Below, in pieces: positions 62,542 to 64,000 of a stretch of DNA of 64,000 bases. The DNA comes from Pseudomonas taiwanensis DSM 21245. Lineage in GTDB: Bacteria > Pseudomonadota > Gammaproteobacteria > Pseudomonadales > Pseudomonadaceae. A program made the position numbers and the translations under genes. Position 1 is the first letter of the stretch. Each line of letters opens with the position of its first letter. Location: assembly GCF_000425785.1 (NCBI RefSeq), contig NZ_AUEC01000027.1, positions 30,178-94,177 of the forward strand. The letters are read 5' to 3'. Under the pieces are notes generated by a model that was given only the letters and a program-made list of their open reading frames with translations, had not been told where the DNA came from and made no database searches.

Positions 62542-63432
62542 CTATTGGCCATCCGGTCCACGGAAAGATCGTTTCTCGTCCTTCAATAGCTGCGACGGGG
62601 GCTTGCCGCTGTCGCTGCGTACCTGGGCATGGCTGATCAAGGCAAATATGAAACTGCCCCCGATGATGTTGCCGGCCAGTGTCGGCAGCGCGAATGCCAG
62701 CCAGAAATTCTGCCAGGTCTGCTCCCCGGCCCAGACCAGGTAGGAGACCTCCACAGACCCCACGACGATATGGGTAAAGTCGCCCAGCGCCATCAGATAC
62801 GTGATCATCAGGATGATCCAGATCTTGGCATGTTCCATCGACGGGATCATCCACACCATGGTGGCGATCATCCAGCCAGAGACGATGCCTTTGGCGAACA
62901 TCTGGCTGATGTCGTTCTTCATGACCTTGCGCCCCACTTCCAGGAAGGCGACGTCGGTCTTGGTGTCGAAAATCGGCAGTTCGAGCATGACCCAGGCGAC
63001 CAACAGCGTACCGGCCAGGTTGCCCAGCAGCACGACGCCCCACAGGCGCAGCAGTCGCCCGAAATTGGCCAGGGTCGGAGTGGTCATCACGGGCAATACG
63101 GCGGTGAGGGTGTTTTCGGTGAACAACTGCTGGCGCGCCAGGATGACCGCCAGAAAGCCTGCGCTGTAGCCGATGCTGGCGACCACCTGGGCGCTCTCGC
63201 CCTCGGGCAGCCGGGCATAGAACAGACCCATGGCCATGAGTGACAGGCCCATGCTCAGCCCGGCAGCCAGCGCGGACCACCACAAGGCGGCCAATGTACG
63301 TTCCAGCTCCTGGTCACCCTGAAAGCGGATGATCTCGTGCAAGACCGCCGCCCTGGGCGGTTGATTCTGGCTGACCTCCTGCTCTTCGTCCGCTGACAGG
63401 CCGGGGGTCTTGTCGTTCTGTTCCTCGCGCAT
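62542..63432 (-). CDS. Formate/nitrite transporter-family channel (YfdC-like)
   Basis: A 296-residue FNT-family membrane protein with six helices starting near residue 48 (TLAALWWSALAAGLSMGLSLMAMG). The repeats GYSAGFLAVILARQQLFTENTL and LGNLAGTLLVAWVML match FocA/NirC-type pores. The first 45 residues form a charged cytoplasmic extension typical of the YfdC subgroup, which differs from true formate channels. Convergent with the MBL gene. Start ATG 63432. Transported anion not determined. Confidence 0.88.
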   Translation of the reverse strand: MREEQNDKTPGLSADEEQEVSQNQPPRAAVLHEIIRFQGDQELERTLAALWWSALAAGLSMGLSLMAMGLFYARLPEGESAQVVASIGYSAGFLAVILARQQLFTENTLTAVLPVMTTPTLANFGRLLRLWGVVLLGNLAGTLLVAWVMLELPIFDTKTDVAFLEVGRKVMKNDISQMFAKGIVSGWMIATMVWMIPSMEHAKIWIILMITYLMALGDFTHIVVGSVEVSYLVWAGEQTWQNFWLAFALPTLAGNIIGGSFIFALISHAQVRSDSGKPPSQLLKDEKRSFRGPDGQ

Positions 63433-63535
63433 GGCCGTTTCGCTCCATAGGGTGTTCCTCTACAGATCCAGCACGCCTTCATTAGTTGCGCAGGAGGCGA
63501 GGAACGGCAGGGGAAAGTTTTTTCAGATCAAGGTG

Positions 63536-63692
63536 TTGACTCTGATTTCAAACCGCGTATTATTCGCCACCTCGCAGCGACAAACGCAGCGAGGCAAGCG
63601 GTAAGTTGTTGAAGTTGAACGCTTTTGCAAGAAAGCAGCTTCGCAAAAACTTCAAAATAAACGCTTGACAGCAAATGAGGAAAGCGTAGAAT
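63536..63692 (+). promoter_or_regulatory. Tandem rRNA promoters
   Basis: Two sigma-70 promoters are visible. The upstream one has TTGACT (63536-63541), a 16-base spacer and TATTAT (63558-63563). The downstream one has TTGACA (63665-63670), 16 bases, and TAGAAT (63687-63692), followed by a GCGCGCC discriminator typical of stringently controlled rRNA promoters. A/T-rich sequence precedes the second. This double-promoter layout fits an rrn operon. Confidence 0.8.
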
Positions 63693-63729
63693 GCGCGCCT
63701 CGGTTGAGACGAAACGCTCTTAGCCAAAC

Positions 63730-63740
63730 GCTCTTTAACA
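63730..63740 (+). promoter_or_regulatory. boxA antitermination site
   Basis: GCTCTTTAACA matches the rrn leader boxA consensus (TGCTCTTTAACA) where the NusB/S10 complex binds. It lies 162 bases before the 16S 5' end. The rest of 63433-63891 is leader with no gene. Confidence 0.88.
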
Positions 63741-63891
63741 AATCGAATCAAGCAATTCGTGTGGGTGCTTGTGAGTACGGACTGATAGTCACAAAGATTA
63801 TCAGCATCACAAGTGGCCATGCGAGAAATCACATAGTCATTTGAGATTGCTGAGCCAAGTTTAGGGTTTCTTAAAAACCCAAGCAGTATTG

Positions 63892-64000
63892 AACTGAAGA
63901 GTTTGATCATGGCTCAGATTGAACGCTGGCGGCAGGCCTAACACATGCAAGTCGAGCGGATGACGGGAGCTTGCTCCTTGATTCAGCGGCGGACGGGTGA
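63892..64000 (+). rRNA. 16S ribosomal RNA, 5' end (continues beyond window)
   Basis: Begins AACTGAAGAGTTTGATCATG and continues with the invariant 5' 16S sequence up to GGCGGACGGGTGA at the window edge. The variable V1 loop (GGATGACGGGAGCTTGCTCC) is of Pseudomonas type. Only the first 109 bases are present. Confidence 0.97.

Noticed and set aside
63560..63910. A 116-residue minus-strand open frame in the rRNA leader
   Set aside because: It covers the rrn promoters, boxA and the start of 16S rRNA, all clearly recognised; no protein-like features.

Overview
The window looks like a chromosomal segment of a Pseudomonas, most likely of the P. putida group. This rests on recognised gene families and remembered gene order, not on a database search. 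Supporting signs are the high-GC codon use, the block bfd-bfr / peroxiredoxin / rnt-pyrC / motY / argG, an rnf-nth operon next to metG, a braC-like livKHMGF operon, and short GC-rich REP-like palindromes between genes. A 16S rRNA gene starts at the right edge. There is no sign of phage, insertion sequences, integrases, CRISPR arrays or other recent acquisition; it is almost wall-to-wall core genome.

Layout. 0-8 kb: iron storage (bfr, bfd), a 2-Cys peroxiredoxin, RNase T, dihydroorotase, the flagellar stator protein MotY, argininosuccinate synthase, and an orphan LuxR-type response regulator with an inverted repeat upstream. 7.8-12 kb: a translationally coupled rnfA-rnfB-rnfD-rnfG-rnfE-nth operon with no rnfC. 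12-18 kb: metG, apbC, a cold-shock protein, dcd and a zinc deacylase. 18-25 kb: a penicillin-acylase-like lipoprotein, a four-gene operon with two SEC-C proteins, tandem OmpA-like lipoproteins and a collagen-like exported protein. 25-36 kb: dinG, a clan GH-A glycoside hydrolase, a serine hydrolase, an OmpA-like lipoprotein with a Lys/Ala-rich tail, pdxH, a SlyB-like lipoprotein and a FAD protein. 37-42 kb: branched-chain amino acid ABC importer. 42.8-45 kb: a large tubulin/FtsZ-like GTPase candidate. 45-51 kb: a beta-hydroxyacid dehydrogenase, an MHYT-GGDEF-EAL protein and rapA. 52-58 kb: small genes including a probable ccoM behind two ANR-type boxes, an AaeXAB-like efflux set, and a divergent SDR/LysR pair. 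58-64 kb: a CHASE4-PAS-GGDEF-EAL protein, a metallo-beta-lactamase-fold hydrolase, a formate/nitrite-type channel, and the rrn promoter/leader with the 16S 5' end.

Two things stand out. First, the Rnf operon is remodelled. RnfC is absent, RnfB has lost its N-terminal membrane helix and gained a tail resembling the RnfC C-terminus, and three of the four cysteines expected to hold the RnfA/RnfE [2Fe-2S] cluster are gone, while the RnfB iron-sulfur motifs and the RnfG flavin motif remain. Second, the 727-residue protein at 42792-44975 carries the tubulin signature GGGTGSG and a T7-like loop with both acidic residues, in an otherwise unfamiliar architecture. It is the best candidate in the window for an undescribed system.

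The rest is ordinary housekeeping with some good local regulatory signals: a Fur-like box in the bfd promoter, palindromes upstream of livK and between the SDR and LysR genes, an intra-operon hairpin after livK, and tandem rRNA promoters with boxA.
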